A stretch of 64,000 nucleotides of DNA from Pseudomonas fildesensis (GTDB taxonomy: Bacteria > Pseudomonadota > Gammaproteobacteria > Pseudomonadales > Pseudomonadaceae), in NCBI RefSeq assembly GCF_001050345.1, contig NZ_LFMW01000013.1, forward strand, positions 62,001 through 126,000, written 5' to 3'. The position numbers were made by a program, and so were the translations under genes. The notes below the pieces were generated by a model, which worked only from the letters and a program-made list of their open reading frames with translations, was not told where the DNA came from and made no database searches. This document shows, piece after piece, positions 19,174 to 27,259 of this stretch. Positions within the stretch are counted from its first letter, which is position 1. Each line of letters begins with the position of its first letter.

Positions 19174-19184
19174 TCTGTACAGAA
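19173..19184. promoter_or_regulatory. Palindromic operator candidate for the GntR/UTRA repressor
   Basis: TTCTGTACAGAA is a perfect 12 bp palindrome lying over the predicted transcription start. It resembles HutC-type operators, which are centred on TGTA-TACA symmetry. Binding there would block the promoter. Confidence 0.6.
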
Positions 19185-19201
19185 CTACCTAGGAGATACT
19201 T

Positions 19202-19735
19202 ATGACGACCTGCTCAAGCCGCGTTTCAACGGCGGATCTGTGCGATCTCTACTGGGATTCCATCGGGCCCAACATCCAGCAAGCTTTTCCGGGCCTTGTC
19301 TCCCTGGGCGGCAAACGCACCTGCGCTGGCCGTGCCATGACAGTCACATGCGTCGACGACAACGTGCTGATCCGGGAACTGGTGTCTTCCCCAGGCAATG
19401 GCCAGGTGCTTGTGATCGATGGAGGGGCATCTGCAAACCGTGCCCTGCTGGGTGACGTCCAGACGGCCAAGGCAATGAACAACGGTTGGGCTGGGCTAGT
19501 GATCAATGGCTATGTAAGGGACCGAGAGCTCCTAGCCTTACTGCCTTTCGCGGTGTTCGCGTTAGGGACCGTACCCCTCAGGCCTCTGAAGACAGGTGCG
19601 GGGCATCTCGGCGGCGCCGTCAGTTTCCTGAATATAACCATCGCGCAGGGCGACTGGGTCTATGTGGATAGCGACGGTCTGATCGTTTCCAAGCGCGCAC
19701 TCGAACTCCCGGCAGAAGCACTGACAGAACAATAA
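19202..19735 (+). CDS. RraA-like aldolase/decarboxylase (HMG/CHA aldolase family)
   Basis: A 177-residue RraA-fold protein. It has STADLCDLYWDSIGPN at the start, the LLGD loop, and the motif GWAGLVINGYVRDRE, whose Arg-Asp pair binds substrate and metal in 4-hydroxy-4-methyl-2-oxoglutarate/4-carboxy-4-hydroxy-2-oxoadipate aldolases. Such enzymes cleave the last intermediate of the protocatechuate-4,5 and gallate pathways to pyruvate plus an oxo-acid. Its size is nearer RraA (about 160) than LigK (about 230), so an RNase E inhibitor paralogue is possible, but the catabolic neighbours favour the enzyme. AGGAGA precedes the ATG. Confidence 0.8.
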   Translation: MTTCSSRVSTADLCDLYWDSIGPNIQQAFPGLVSLGGKRTCAGRAMTVTCVDDNVLIRELVSSPGNGQVLVIDGGASANRALLGDVQTAKAMNNGWAGLVINGYVRDRELLALLPFAVFALGTVPLRPLKTGAGHLGGAVSFLNITIAQGDWVYVDSDGLIVSKRALELPAEALTEQ

Positions 19736-19777
19736 AAGCGTTTCTAGGCGTTAGCTGGAAGTGCGACAAGGAAAGAT

Positions 19778-20608
19778 ATGAACTTAAACTCCGAAATAGA
19801 TAACCCTCTGCTCTTCGTGCACACCCAAGATGGATGCCGGTTGGCCGTCAGACGTTTGAAACATGCCGCTGATACTGCCCCCACAGTCGTGTTGATTCAT
19901 GCTTTGGCTATGGACTCTCAGATGTGGACTGACACTGTCCGAGCATTACAAACGCAGGCCAATGTCTACGCTGTCGACTGTCGTGGTCATGGTCAATCTG
20001 ACAAGCCAGTGGGGCCTTACGATATCGCTCGCTTCAGCGAGGACATGTGCAGCGTCCTTGACCACCTGAAGGTAGATCGGGCCGTGGTGGTGGGCTGTTC
20101 CATGGGTGGCACCATAGCCTTGGGAATGGCTGGTCGATACCCGGAGCGAGTGGCTGGCCTAGTCGCCATCGACACCACAGCCCGCTACGGCGACGGAGCT
20201 CTCTCGAAATGGTCAGACCGAGGCGAGCAAGCGTTGCGCGACGGGATGGCCTCGCTGGCAGATTTTCAGTGTGAGCGCTGGTTCAGTGCGCAATACCGCC
20301 AACTTCATCCACAGGTGGTCAGTCGAGCGCTCGACGTCTTCCTGGCCAATGACACCATGGCCTACCACCAGGCATGCCTGATGTTGGGCAAAGCCGACGA
20401 AAGGAGGCTGCTGCCCCGCTATAAAGGGCCTGCGCGGATCGTCGTCGGAGAGGATGACTACGCCACTCCGATTTCTATGGCGATGGACATTCAGCGGCTG
20501 CTGCCGAATTCAGTGCTCCAGGTCATCCCTGAAGCGAGGCACTACACACCCATCGAAACGCCGGGATCTGTGGCTGCGAACATCGACTCTATTTTGGCAT
20601 CGCTGTAA
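19778..20608 (+). CDS. Alpha/beta hydrolase (PcaD-like)
   Basis: A 276-residue hydrolase with the nucleophile elbow GCSMGG (Ser near residue 110), oxyanion region LIHALAMDSQMW, an acid in VVGEDDYATP and a catalytic His in EARHYTPIE. The closest type is 3-oxoadipate enol-lactonase, so a lactone or ester of the pathway is the probable substrate. It lies 42 bases after the aldolase gene on the same strand. A purely esterase role cannot be excluded. Confidence 0.82.
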   Translation: MNLNSEIDNPLLFVHTQDGCRLAVRRLKHAADTAPTVVLIHALAMDSQMWTDTVRALQTQANVYAVDCRGHGQSDKPVGPYDIARFSEDMCSVLDHLKVDRAVVVGCSMGGTIALGMAGRYPERVAGLVAIDTTARYGDGALSKWSDRGEQALRDGMASLADFQCERWFSAQYRQLHPQVVSRALDVFLANDTMAYHQACLMLGKADERRLLPRYKGPARIVVGEDDYATPISMAMDIQRLLPNSVLQVIPEARHYTPIETPGSVAANIDSILASL

Positions 20609-20633
20609 CCCGGTATCACTGAAGGATTCGACA

Positions 20634-21521
20634 ATGACAATAAAAAGAAGAAGTTTTTTGATGGGGTCGGCTGCCGCACTTGCGTGCATTCCGCTGCGCG
20701 ATCTGTTCGCAGCTGGGGAAACTTCATACGAGCCCGTATTCGATGCACACTTTCATTTGTTCGACCCTGCTTACCCGATAGACGCTAATGGTGGGTACAC
20801 GCCACCTACGTTTTCCCAGGCTGATTACCAGCGGCTTGCGACCCCATTAGGGATTTGCTCGGGCGTTTTGGTCGGCAGCTCGTTCCAAGGCTACCGGCAG
20901 GATTGGTTATGCGACGCACTCACCAAGCTGGGAACTGAATGGGTCGGAATCACCCAATTGCCTATGGACGTTTCGGACGCGGAAATCCTTAGGCTTGCGA
21001 AGTTTGGGGTTCGCGGCATTCGCTTCAATATTTATCGTGGTGATGAAATTTCGATGGATCAACTGGTGGCGCTCTCCCAGCGAGCATTCGATCTTGCAGG
21101 ATGGCATCCAGAAGTCTATCTGGATGCTTCCCAAATACGAGCGCATGTGCCGCAGCTGAGTCATCTGCGTGGCCTAGTTATTGATCATCTCGGTATGACC
21201 GAAGCGGGCTTGCCTGTGCTATTGGATCTGGTTGACGCCGGTGCCAAGGTCAAGGCTTCAGGATTTGGGAGGGTCGATCTGGATGTGCCTCGCGCACTCG
21301 AACGTATTGCCCGGCGCAGCCCTGACGCTTTGATGTTCGGGTCGGATATGCCGTCCACACGCACCAAGCGGCCATTCCAGGCTACCGATATAGAACTTAT
21401 CAAATCTATCCTGGGGCAAGAGTTGGCGCGTAAGGCGCTTTGGAGTAACGGGCGCAGTCTTTATCGCTTGCCGGTTACCGATCAAGTCAAACTGACCACG
21501 CGCGGAGATGGTGCCCTATGA
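20634..21521 (+). CDS. Tat-exported amidohydrolase-2 family hydrolase (LigI-like)
   Basis: A 295-residue metal-dependent hydrolase. DAHFHLFDP near residue 38 gives the HxH metal ligands. IRFNIYRG, VIDHLG and the final MFGSDMPSTRTKRPF match the family of 2-pyrone-4,6-dicarboxylate lactonase (LigI). The N-terminus KRRSFLMGSAAALA is a twin-arginine signal, so the protein should be exported folded, which is unusual for this family. GAAGGA precedes the ATG. It overlaps the transporter gene by 4 nt. Confidence 0.82.
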   Translation: MTIKRRSFLMGSAAALACIPLRDLFAAGETSYEPVFDAHFHLFDPAYPIDANGGYTPPTFSQADYQRLATPLGICSGVLVGSSFQGYRQDWLCDALTKLGTEWVGITQLPMDVSDAEILRLAKFGVRGIRFNIYRGDEISMDQLVALSQRAFDLAGWHPEVYLDASQIRAHVPQLSHLRGLVIDHLGMTEAGLPVLLDLVDAGAKVKASGFGRVDLDVPRALERIARRSPDALMFGSDMPSTRTKRPFQATDIELIKSILGQELARKALWSNGRSLYRLPVTDQVKLTTRGDGAL

Positions 21522-22831
21522 ACACGTCGATTGAGAAACGCACCATCAAGAAAGTTGGATTGCGGCTGATTCCGCTGATGCTGGTTTGTTACCTGGTCAA
21601 TTATCTAGACCGTATTAACGTGGGTTTCGCTGCATTACACATGAACGAAGATGTTGGAATCACTGCAACAGTATTCGGATGGGGAGCAGGACTGTTCTTC
21701 ATCAGTTACTTTCTCTGTGAAGTGCCCAGCAATATGGCCCTTCATCGGGTAGGAGCACGTCGCTGGATTGCCAGAATCATGATTACCTGGGGGATCGTTT
21801 CTACCTGCTTTGCCTTTGTTCAGGGGCCAATATCATTCATGGCTTTGCGATTCTTGCTGGGAATCGCCGAAGCGGGCTTTTTTCCCGGTATGGTGCTCTA
21901 CATAAGCTATTGGTTTCCGCAGGAGTATCGCGGGCGATTGACAGCATTGTTCATGACCGCGATTCCCCTGTCTGCTCTTATTGGCGCGCCGCTGTCTGGT
22001 TTTTTGCTCGAAACCGCCAGTTTCTGGAGTATCGCCAGCTGGAAGTGGATGTTCATCATCGAAGGCATTCCAGCGATCATTTTGGGCGTAGTGGTGCTGG
22101 TGTATCTCACCGACAGGCCGTCTGAAGCCAAGTGGCTCACTCCAGAGGAAAAGGATTGGCTGATTTCCAAGCTCTCCGTGGAAAAAACGGGCGGTCATCT
22201 CTCCAGCTTCAAGGACGCCTTCAAAAGCCTGAACGTGATGCTCATGGGTGTTATTCATTTGGGATTCGCCGTCGGCTCCTATGGGATTGCGATTTGGCTG
22301 CCGCAGATCCTCAAAGGGCACGGCTTGAGCAGTTTCCACATCGGACTGATGTCGATGATCCCTTACGGTGTCGCGATTATAGGAATGATCGCTTGGGGCG
22401 CTTTATCCGATAAAAGCCCTAACCGTTCCCTCCATGTGGCTGCCAGCTGCTTGCTGGGTGCGATAGGCCTGTTGATAGCTGCAGCTGTGCCCACACTGTC
22501 CGGAGCCATGGTGGGCATTTCAATCAGCACCTTGGGTGTGATTGCAGCGCGACCGATATTCTGGACTTTACCGGGCAGCTTTCTCACCGGCTCAGCGGCG
22601 GCGGCGGGTATAGCGTTCATCAATGCGTTTGGCAATCTCGGCGGATTCATAGGGCCTTACGTAATTGGTCTTATTAAAGACCAAACTGGTTCCTTTACCC
22701 TGGGTATCGTGGCTACATCCTTGCCATTGGCGTTAAGCGTCGTTGCAGCATTGGTTCTGGCCAAACGCCTGGCGCCACTCAGAGACGGCGCTGCGACCAA
22801 TACTTCTGAATCCGTGCAGAAGCCTAGTTAA
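21518..22831 (+). CDS. MFS transporter, anion:cation symporter family
   Basis: A 437-residue transporter with 12 helices. The second motif YLDRINVGFAALHMNEDVG and the loop RVGARRWIARIMITWG mark the ACS family (phthalate, tartrate, 4-hydroxyphenylacetate carriers). It overlaps the amidohydrolase stop as ATGA. It probably imports the dicarboxylate or aromatic acid that the cassette degrades. Confidence 0.9.
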   Translation: MNTSIEKRTIKKVGLRLIPLMLVCYLVNYLDRINVGFAALHMNEDVGITATVFGWGAGLFFISYFLCEVPSNMALHRVGARRWIARIMITWGIVSTCFAFVQGPISFMALRFLLGIAEAGFFPGMVLYISYWFPQEYRGRLTALFMTAIPLSALIGAPLSGFLLETASFWSIASWKWMFIIEGIPAIILGVVVLVYLTDRPSEAKWLTPEEKDWLISKLSVEKTGGHLSSFKDAFKSLNVMLMGVIHLGFAVGSYGIAIWLPQILKGHGLSSFHIGLMSMIPYGVAIIGMIAWGALSDKSPNRSLHVAASCLLGAIGLLIAAAVPTLSGAMVGISISTLGVIAARPIFWTLPGSFLTGSAAAAGIAFINAFGNLGGFIGPYVIGLIKDQTGSFTLGIVATSLPLALSVVAALVLAKRLAPLRDGAATNTSESVQKPS

Positions 22832-22861
22832 GGGCTGCCTCAATGATGTGTGGAGTTGTCG

Positions 22862-24112
22862 ATGTTCAAATCACCTATGTTTCCCGTCTCCCAGAATGGC
22901 TTTAGCGCTCGGATGCATGCTGGCGTGATGGAGTTGCCAGTGCATTACATGAGAGGTGGTACTTCGACGGGGGTGGTGATTTGGGAGCCCTTGCTACCCA
23001 GTGATGCGAGGCTGCGAGGAGAGTTACTGCGCCATCTCATGGGAGTACCTCTTGCTGGAAGTCAGCAGGGTAATCGGCAGATAACCGGTCTGGGCCGGGG
23101 CCCTGCTACCAGCAATAAAGTGTTTTTGGCACGGATGGAGTACACGCCTTCGGGGCCTCAGATCGTCAGTACGCTTGCCCAACTGGCCAGTGATCATAGC
23201 GACATAGACTGGAGCGTGAACTGCGGCAACATGTCTTCCGCGTTGCCGCTCTGGGCTATCGACATGGGCTTGATCGAAGTGCCTGCGGCTGAGAGCTTCG
23301 ACATCGAAATCAAGAACACCAACACGGGCGTTCTTACTGTCGCACGGATGTCCCAGGATTCCCGGGGCGGATTTGTGAATGCTGAAATTCCAGGGGTTAC
23401 CGGCGCGTTTCCCCGCGTCGATCTTTTCTTGCAGTCACCGGTAGGCAACAAGACCGGCGCTCTTTTACCTACAGGCAACGTCCTGGACACAGTCGCCGGG
23501 CACAATGTTTCGTGTGTGGACGTGGCTGTGCCCATGGTAATTGCCGATGCCGCCAGCTTTGGCAAAACAGGCCACGAAGCCATTTCAGAACTCGAAGCCG
23601 ACGCTGTGTTCATGGCGAAGCTAAGGCAAGTCTGGATTGAGGCGGGTTTGAAGATGCAGCTTCGGCGTCGCGACGGCGAGCTCATGAGCCTGGCCGAACT
23701 CGAACGAAGTGAAACCATTCCCAAAGTGTGCATCGTCGGCGCACCCCGTCACGGCGGGCACATTGCAGTCCGGTATTTCACGCCCCAGACGGGGCACGCT
23801 TCGATGGCCGTCTCTGGCGGCTGCTGTCTCGCAGCCGCATGCCTGCTAGCGGGAAGCACCGCCCATGCGGTGGCCGTGGGTCTGAAAAGCGCATCAGCGA
23901 CGTACTCGGATGTGGAGGTGAGTATCGAGAATCCGGCTGGCAAGTTGGACACCACGGTCAGTGTCAAGGCTCATGCCGATAGCATAGACATTCGCGCCGC
24001 TGCTTACCGACGCAATACCCAAATCTTGATGCGCGGCCATGTCCCCCTTTATCGAGCGTCAGCGCAATTGATCGAAGCGATGGAGAGAGCGGCGAAATCG
24101 GTGATCGATTGA
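22862..24112 (+). CDS. PrpF-family isomerase (4-oxalomesaconate tautomerase-like)
   Basis: A 416-residue protein with two-domain diaminopimelate-epimerase fold signatures: MRGGTSTGVV near the start, the catalytic Cys region in VNCGNMSSALP, and the second half-site in GHASMAVSGGCCLAA. PrpF/LigU/GalD enzymes move double bonds in tricarboxylic substrates such as 4-oxalomesaconate or 2-methylaconitate. The ATG at 22862 is chosen because GGAG lies 6 nt before it; a GTG four codons earlier is possible. It ends the catabolic cassette. Confidence 0.85.
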   Translation: MFKSPMFPVSQNGFSARMHAGVMELPVHYMRGGTSTGVVIWEPLLPSDARLRGELLRHLMGVPLAGSQQGNRQITGLGRGPATSNKVFLARMEYTPSGPQIVSTLAQLASDHSDIDWSVNCGNMSSALPLWAIDMGLIEVPAAESFDIEIKNTNTGVLTVARMSQDSRGGFVNAEIPGVTGAFPRVDLFLQSPVGNKTGALLPTGNVLDTVAGHNVSCVDVAVPMVIADAASFGKTGHEAISELEADAVFMAKLRQVWIEAGLKMQLRRRDGELMSLAELERSETIPKVCIVGAPRHGGHIAVRYFTPQTGHASMAVSGGCCLAAACLLAGSTAHAVAVGLKSASATYSDVEVSIENPAGKLDTTVSVKAHADSIDIRAAAYRRNTQILMRGHVPLYRASAQLIEAMERAAKSVID

Positions 24113-24394
24113 GCGTCATCTTCGAGTGTTTTGAGTCAGCACGCGACCGACGCATTATTGTAGGAGGTGACCTAGCGTGAGCCCTAATGGCTGCTTTTGG
24201 CTGATAGCTGCCTGTCATGAATGATTCCACCAGGCCAGCAGCGGTGCTGTCCGCAGTCAACAGCAGATGTCGGTATGGACAAATTAGACTCTGAAAGCAC
24301 TACATAGGTGGATATCCATGGCCATGGTGTATTCAGCGGGAAACTAGAGTTGGCGCGGGTTTCACTCATGTCCATGGGTTGACATCTTTCCTTT
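24113..24394. other. Intergenic junction between the catabolic cassette and a rulB scar
   Basis: About 280 bases with no supported gene, only very short frames. The right end is the breakpoint at which rulB/umuC homology begins. This marks the recombination edge of the cassette. Confidence 0.4.
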
Positions 24395-24660
24395 ACATTG
24401 ACGAGGCGTTTGCCGATCTGACGGGCATTGACGGTGACTTGTCCGCGTTTGGTCGACAGATGCGCTCTGCACTTCTCAAACGCACGGGCATCCCTGTCGG
24501 CGTGGGCATTGCACGCACCAAAACCCTGGCCAAGCTCGCCAACCATACCGCCAAGCGGTTGTTGGATATTACTGGTGGCGTAGTAGATATATGCGATCCG
24601 TTCAAACGCGACTGGACGCTGCGTAATACGGATGTAGGAGAAGTCTGGGGCATCGCGCAG
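24395..24660 (+). pseudogene. rulB: rulB/umuC fragment (translesion polymerase V subunit remnant)
   Basis: The segment encodes YIDEAFADLTGIDGDLSAFG, then RTGIPVGVGIARTKTLAKLA and RNTDVGEVWGI. These are the catalytic YSIDEAF and the GVGIARTKTLAK region of UmuC/RulB. Only about 88 of some 420 residues survive; homology starts and ends abruptly. rulB genes are known insertion hot spots for tyrosine-recombinase elements in Pseudomonas, so this is a scar of past insertion or deletion. Confidence 0.8.
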
Positions 24661-24663
24661 GTA

Positions 24664-24911
24664 ATGCTACTACCATCCGGGAGGTTCAGGCGGAGCAAAC
24701 GAGGCTGTTTGTCATCGTCCGCCGCCTCGCAGACAGCCACATAGGGCTTGGACGGATCGTCAGCGACGGTGTAAGTCAGCGTGATCGGATTCTTGGTGGC
24801 CGGCATCTGGCGGTCGTTGTCGTCGGCCACGAAACCAAAGGTAAGGAACTGCTGATCGCTACCGGCCGAGTTCATTTCGGTGACCTGCGAGATCTCGGTG
24901 AAAGCCGTCAC
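24664..24911 (-). pseudogene. Unidentified gene fragment
   Basis: A minus-strand frame reads MTAFTEISQVTEMNSAGSDQ, later ADDPSKPYVAVCEAADDDK and LLRLNLPDGSSI, then runs into the rulB fragment in antisense. The first 80 residues look like real, beta-rich protein, and the rest is antisense noise. A GTG is the only upstream start. I do not recognise the family; it may be the truncated end of a larger gene. Confidence 0.35.
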
Positions 24912-24936
24912 CTCGCGGACAGAGCCGATACCTTCG

Positions 24937-25470
24937 CTATTCCTGCATGACCTCTATGTGAATCTTGAATGCAGCTAATGCCGAGACGATTTGCTTACTG
25001 ATCTCTGGGCTCGCTGCGATGCCGGCCTCATCCATTCCTTTAGCGAGCAAGTTCACAGTTATCGACGCAGGCTCTACAACTACCGCGGACATGGTATTCA
25101 GCACCAGCCGAAGCGCCTCCTGGGCATGACTCGCACGAGGTGAAGCGTTAAACAGTGCAACCGGCTTACCCGGGAATTCATGGCTCGCCACAAGCCAATC
25201 CAACGCATTCTTGAAAGAGCCAGGTATTCCACGAGCATACTCAGGACACGAAATGAGGATACCGTCTGCCTTGCCTATCAAAGCCCGTAACTCTGCGACG
25301 ATCTTAGGCGGTTCATCAGCCAGGTCCGGATCGAAGTGAGGTAATTGACCAACCGCCAGGTAGTGCTTGATCGACACCCCGTCAGGACTCAGCGCCTCAG
25401 CAGCACGCAGTAGTGCGGAGTTAGAAGATGCTGCGCGAATGCTTCCGGACACCGCTAATAATTGGACCAT
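24937..25470 (-). CDS. NAD(P)H-dependent FMN reductase family protein
   Basis: A 177-residue flavodoxin-fold reductase. MVQLLAVSGSIRAASSNSALL carries the phosphate-binding loop, and ISCPEYARGIPGSFKNALDW is the typical FMN-binding loop of ChrR/ArsH/YieF-type quinone and chromate reductases. A second ATG five codons upstream (MECLQM) is possible. It stands between scars of mobile DNA, so it was probably acquired with them. Confidence 0.85.
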   Translation of the reverse strand: MVQLLAVSGSIRAASSNSALLRAAEALSPDGVSIKHYLAVGQLPHFDPDLADEPPKIVAELRALIGKADGILISCPEYARGIPGSFKNALDWLVASHEFPGKPVALFNASPRASHAQEALRLVLNTMSAVVVEPASITVNLLAKGMDEAGIAASPEISKQIVSALAAFKIHIEVMQE

Positions 25471-25520
25471 TTGTAAACATTCCATTCCCTAGTGAGATGG
25501 CGCAGTGTCGCATACATGAA

Positions 25521-25601
25521 TCAGGGCCAGCTTCGACACGACAGAAACACTGTCCGGTAGGTGCGTTCGATTGCCTCCCAGTCGGGTTGCTTCGTTGCCA
25601 T
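25521..25601 (-). pseudogene. N-terminal stub of a phage DNA-binding protein gene
   Basis: Behind AAGGA an ATG opens MATKQPDWEAIERTYRT, the N-terminus of phage small-terminase or Cro-like proteins, which normally continue with a helix-turn-helix. Here the frame ends after 26 residues and the downstream bases no longer match. It follows the next phage gene by 9 bases, so it is the cut end of a phage operon. Confidence 0.5.
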
Positions 25602-25610
25602 GGGGAATCC

Positions 25611-25862
25611 TTAGTCTTGGCAATCCAGCAGCACGTCAATCAGCTTCTGCTCACCCAGGCGCATCGCACCCAAGCATTGCAGGTCGTCGCACTTAGGGCC
25701 GAGGCCGAAGACGGTCACCTCTCCTTTGGCTCCGATCAGCGTCAAGGCGCCTACCGTGCATTCGGGATGCTCACCGGCATCAAGATCATCGGGGATCTTG
25801 CGCAGGGTCTTGGCGGCATCGCGCCAGTCTTCCCGCTTGAACTCAAGAGCCTTGACGGTCAT
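25611..25862 (-). CDS. Prophage hypothetical protein (83 aa)
   Basis: An 83-residue protein, FKREDWRDAAKTLRKIPDDL near the start and LGPKCDDLQCLGAMRLGEQK near the end. Proteins of this pattern are common among the early genes of Pseudomonas prophages. It overlaps the preceding phage gene by 4 nt (ATGA). Function unknown. Confidence 0.7.
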   Translation of the reverse strand: MTVKALEFKREDWRDAAKTLRKIPDDLDAGEHPECTVGALTLIGAKGEVTVFGLGPKCDDLQCLGAMRLGEQKLIDVLLDCQD

Positions 25863-26050
25863 TCGGTCACCATTTGGTGTGTCTGTGCATGGGCGTGACC
25901 GTGGAGCAATCCAACGATCAGGCCCTGGGGCAGCCCAGCTTCCTTGGCGGCGTCCACGGCTTCGGCAATGGCCTTGTCAAGAGCGGTTACCGCAGCATTG
26001 ATGCCTGGGCTCATTGGCAGCACGTGCCGCAGGCGGGTGACGTTGGTCAT
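25859..26050 (-). CDS. Prophage hypothetical protein (63 aa)
   Basis: A 63-residue protein beginning MTNVTRLRHVLPMSPGINAA, with a long amphipathic helix (VTALDKAIAEAVDAAKEAG) and a His-rich end (LLHGHAHAQTHQM). It is the first gene of the small minus-strand phage operon and is coupled to the next by an ATGA overlap. Function unknown. Confidence 0.65.
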   Translation of the reverse strand: MTNVTRLRHVLPMSPGINAAVTALDKAIAEAVDAAKEAGLPQGLIVGLLHGHAHAQTHQMVTE

Positions 26051-26207
26051 GTATGACCCTCTACAATGAAACTCTGCACCCATCGGAAACCTCACCATAA
26101 CTGCGCCTCATGCTCGAGTACCGGACCAGCACGTGAACTACCCCACCTCGGTTGGGTCCATTACAGTAATGGAGACTCGAACAACTGCAATCAGGGAAGA
26201 AACGCCT

Positions 26208-27008
26208 TTGAAACTTCATCTTTCAATCCTACTTTTCAGCATCGCTCTGTGTGCTGAAGTGCAGGCTGCGCCATCCCCCGAAACCGAAGCTGTCTTTGAG
26301 CACGCAATGCTTTTAGCTAATGACATACAGCAGCGAGTTGATCAGCTGATTGAAAAAGAACAGCAGGGGAAAATCGACAAGCTCACAATGAGCCAATCCA
26401 TACAGGAAGCAACGAAAGGACTTGAGGCCTTTGAGGGAGAACTGCGGAAGGCTAGCGTCGGCGGGCACGGTGTCGCGTCCTTCGTGTTGGCGAATCTGCA
26501 TGATGGTCGTGCGGCAACCTTTCTAGATGGCTATGAGGCGATGCATGCAGAAGCCTGCGCGCTTTACCAGAACGCCTCGGATCAAGGGTTGATTGCCGGA
26601 GCGGTAATAGTATTGCGCAACTGTGACGAAGCTTTCCAACGACACAAGTTCGATGATCCCGAGCTTCTGCGCAAGCATAGTCAGCTGGTCAATGCTCTGG
26701 AACAGCCAGATCCGTACTCCGACTATTATCCACTGCCAGCGAGAGGCTCGTACTGTTTCAAAGACTCACAGATACCTGAAGTCAACCATCAACAACCGTT
26801 GACCACTATGAGAGACATCTACCAACCAGTGTCTCTGAGCCTGGAACAGTTTCGCGCCGACGGTTATTACCTGTTAGCACTTACGGGCGATATCGCGAAC
26901 CCTAAAGTTCGGGCCTATTTCAAGCAGGTACAGAAGCTAGCACCCGACTGCCTAGACCCCTCCCATCTCCAGTCCCTGTTCAAAAATATGGAGAGAAAAA
27001 GCCACTGA
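26208..27008 (+). CDS. Secreted hypothetical protein (266 aa)
   Basis: With a TTG start behind GGGAAG the protein begins with the signal peptide MKLHLSILLFSIALCAEVQA. An ATG 13 codons upstream has no ribosome site. The mature part is helical, with four Cys in the middle and end regions (EACALYQNASDQGL, VLRNCDEAF, YCFKDSQIP, LAPDCLDP), suggesting periplasmic disulphides, and a Sel1-like or immunity-like appearance. It is a cargo-type gene between prophage fragments; no family is recognised. Confidence 0.6.
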   Translation: MKLHLSILLFSIALCAEVQAAPSPETEAVFEHAMLLANDIQQRVDQLIEKEQQGKIDKLTMSQSIQEATKGLEAFEGELRKASVGGHGVASFVLANLHDGRAATFLDGYEAMHAEACALYQNASDQGLIAGAVIVLRNCDEAFQRHKFDDPELLRKHSQLVNALEQPDPYSDYYPLPARGSYCFKDSQIPEVNHQQPLTTMRDIYQPVSLSLEQFRADGYYLLALTGDIANPKVRAYFKQVQKLAPDCLDPSHLQSLFKNMERKSH

Positions 27009-27060
27009 CTTTAGTGCCATCTTTCGCCACGATTTGGCGCATTCGAAAACGTGGCGCTGA

Positions 27061-27180
27061 TTAATCGAACTTGCGACTGGGCAGCTTGAAGTCAGTCACC
27101 CTGCCAGCAATCGAACGAATCTTCTCCACTTGGACGACCGCAAGGGACTGAGAGACTTCATTCTTCTCCGCAAGATTCAT
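27061..27180 (-). CDS. Small hypothetical protein (39 aa)
   Basis: A 39-residue frame: MNLAEKNEVSQSLAVVQVEK, then IRSIAGRVTDFKLPSRKFD. AAGGAG lies 8 nt before the ATG, one of the best ribosome sites in this region. The product is hydrophilic with one helix. No family is recognised; a small phage or cargo protein is likely. Confidence 0.55.
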   Translation of the reverse strand: MNLAEKNEVSQSLAVVQVEKIRSIAGRVTDFKLPSRKFD

Positions 27181-27259
27181 ACTTTTCGCTCCTTAATCCG
27201 GCCCCCTACCGGTCACCCGTAATAACCCATATCAACGAAATCTGCCACCTGGCAGCGCC

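Noticed and set aside
19202..19735. Calling the RraA-like gene a regulator of RNase E
   Set aside because: True RraA is usually in a core setting; the catabolic neighbours favour the aldolase role, although the size leaves some doubt.
24393..24911. 172-codon minus-strand frame taken as one protein
   Set aside because: Its second half is exactly antisense to the rulB fragment, so only the first about 80 codons can be real.
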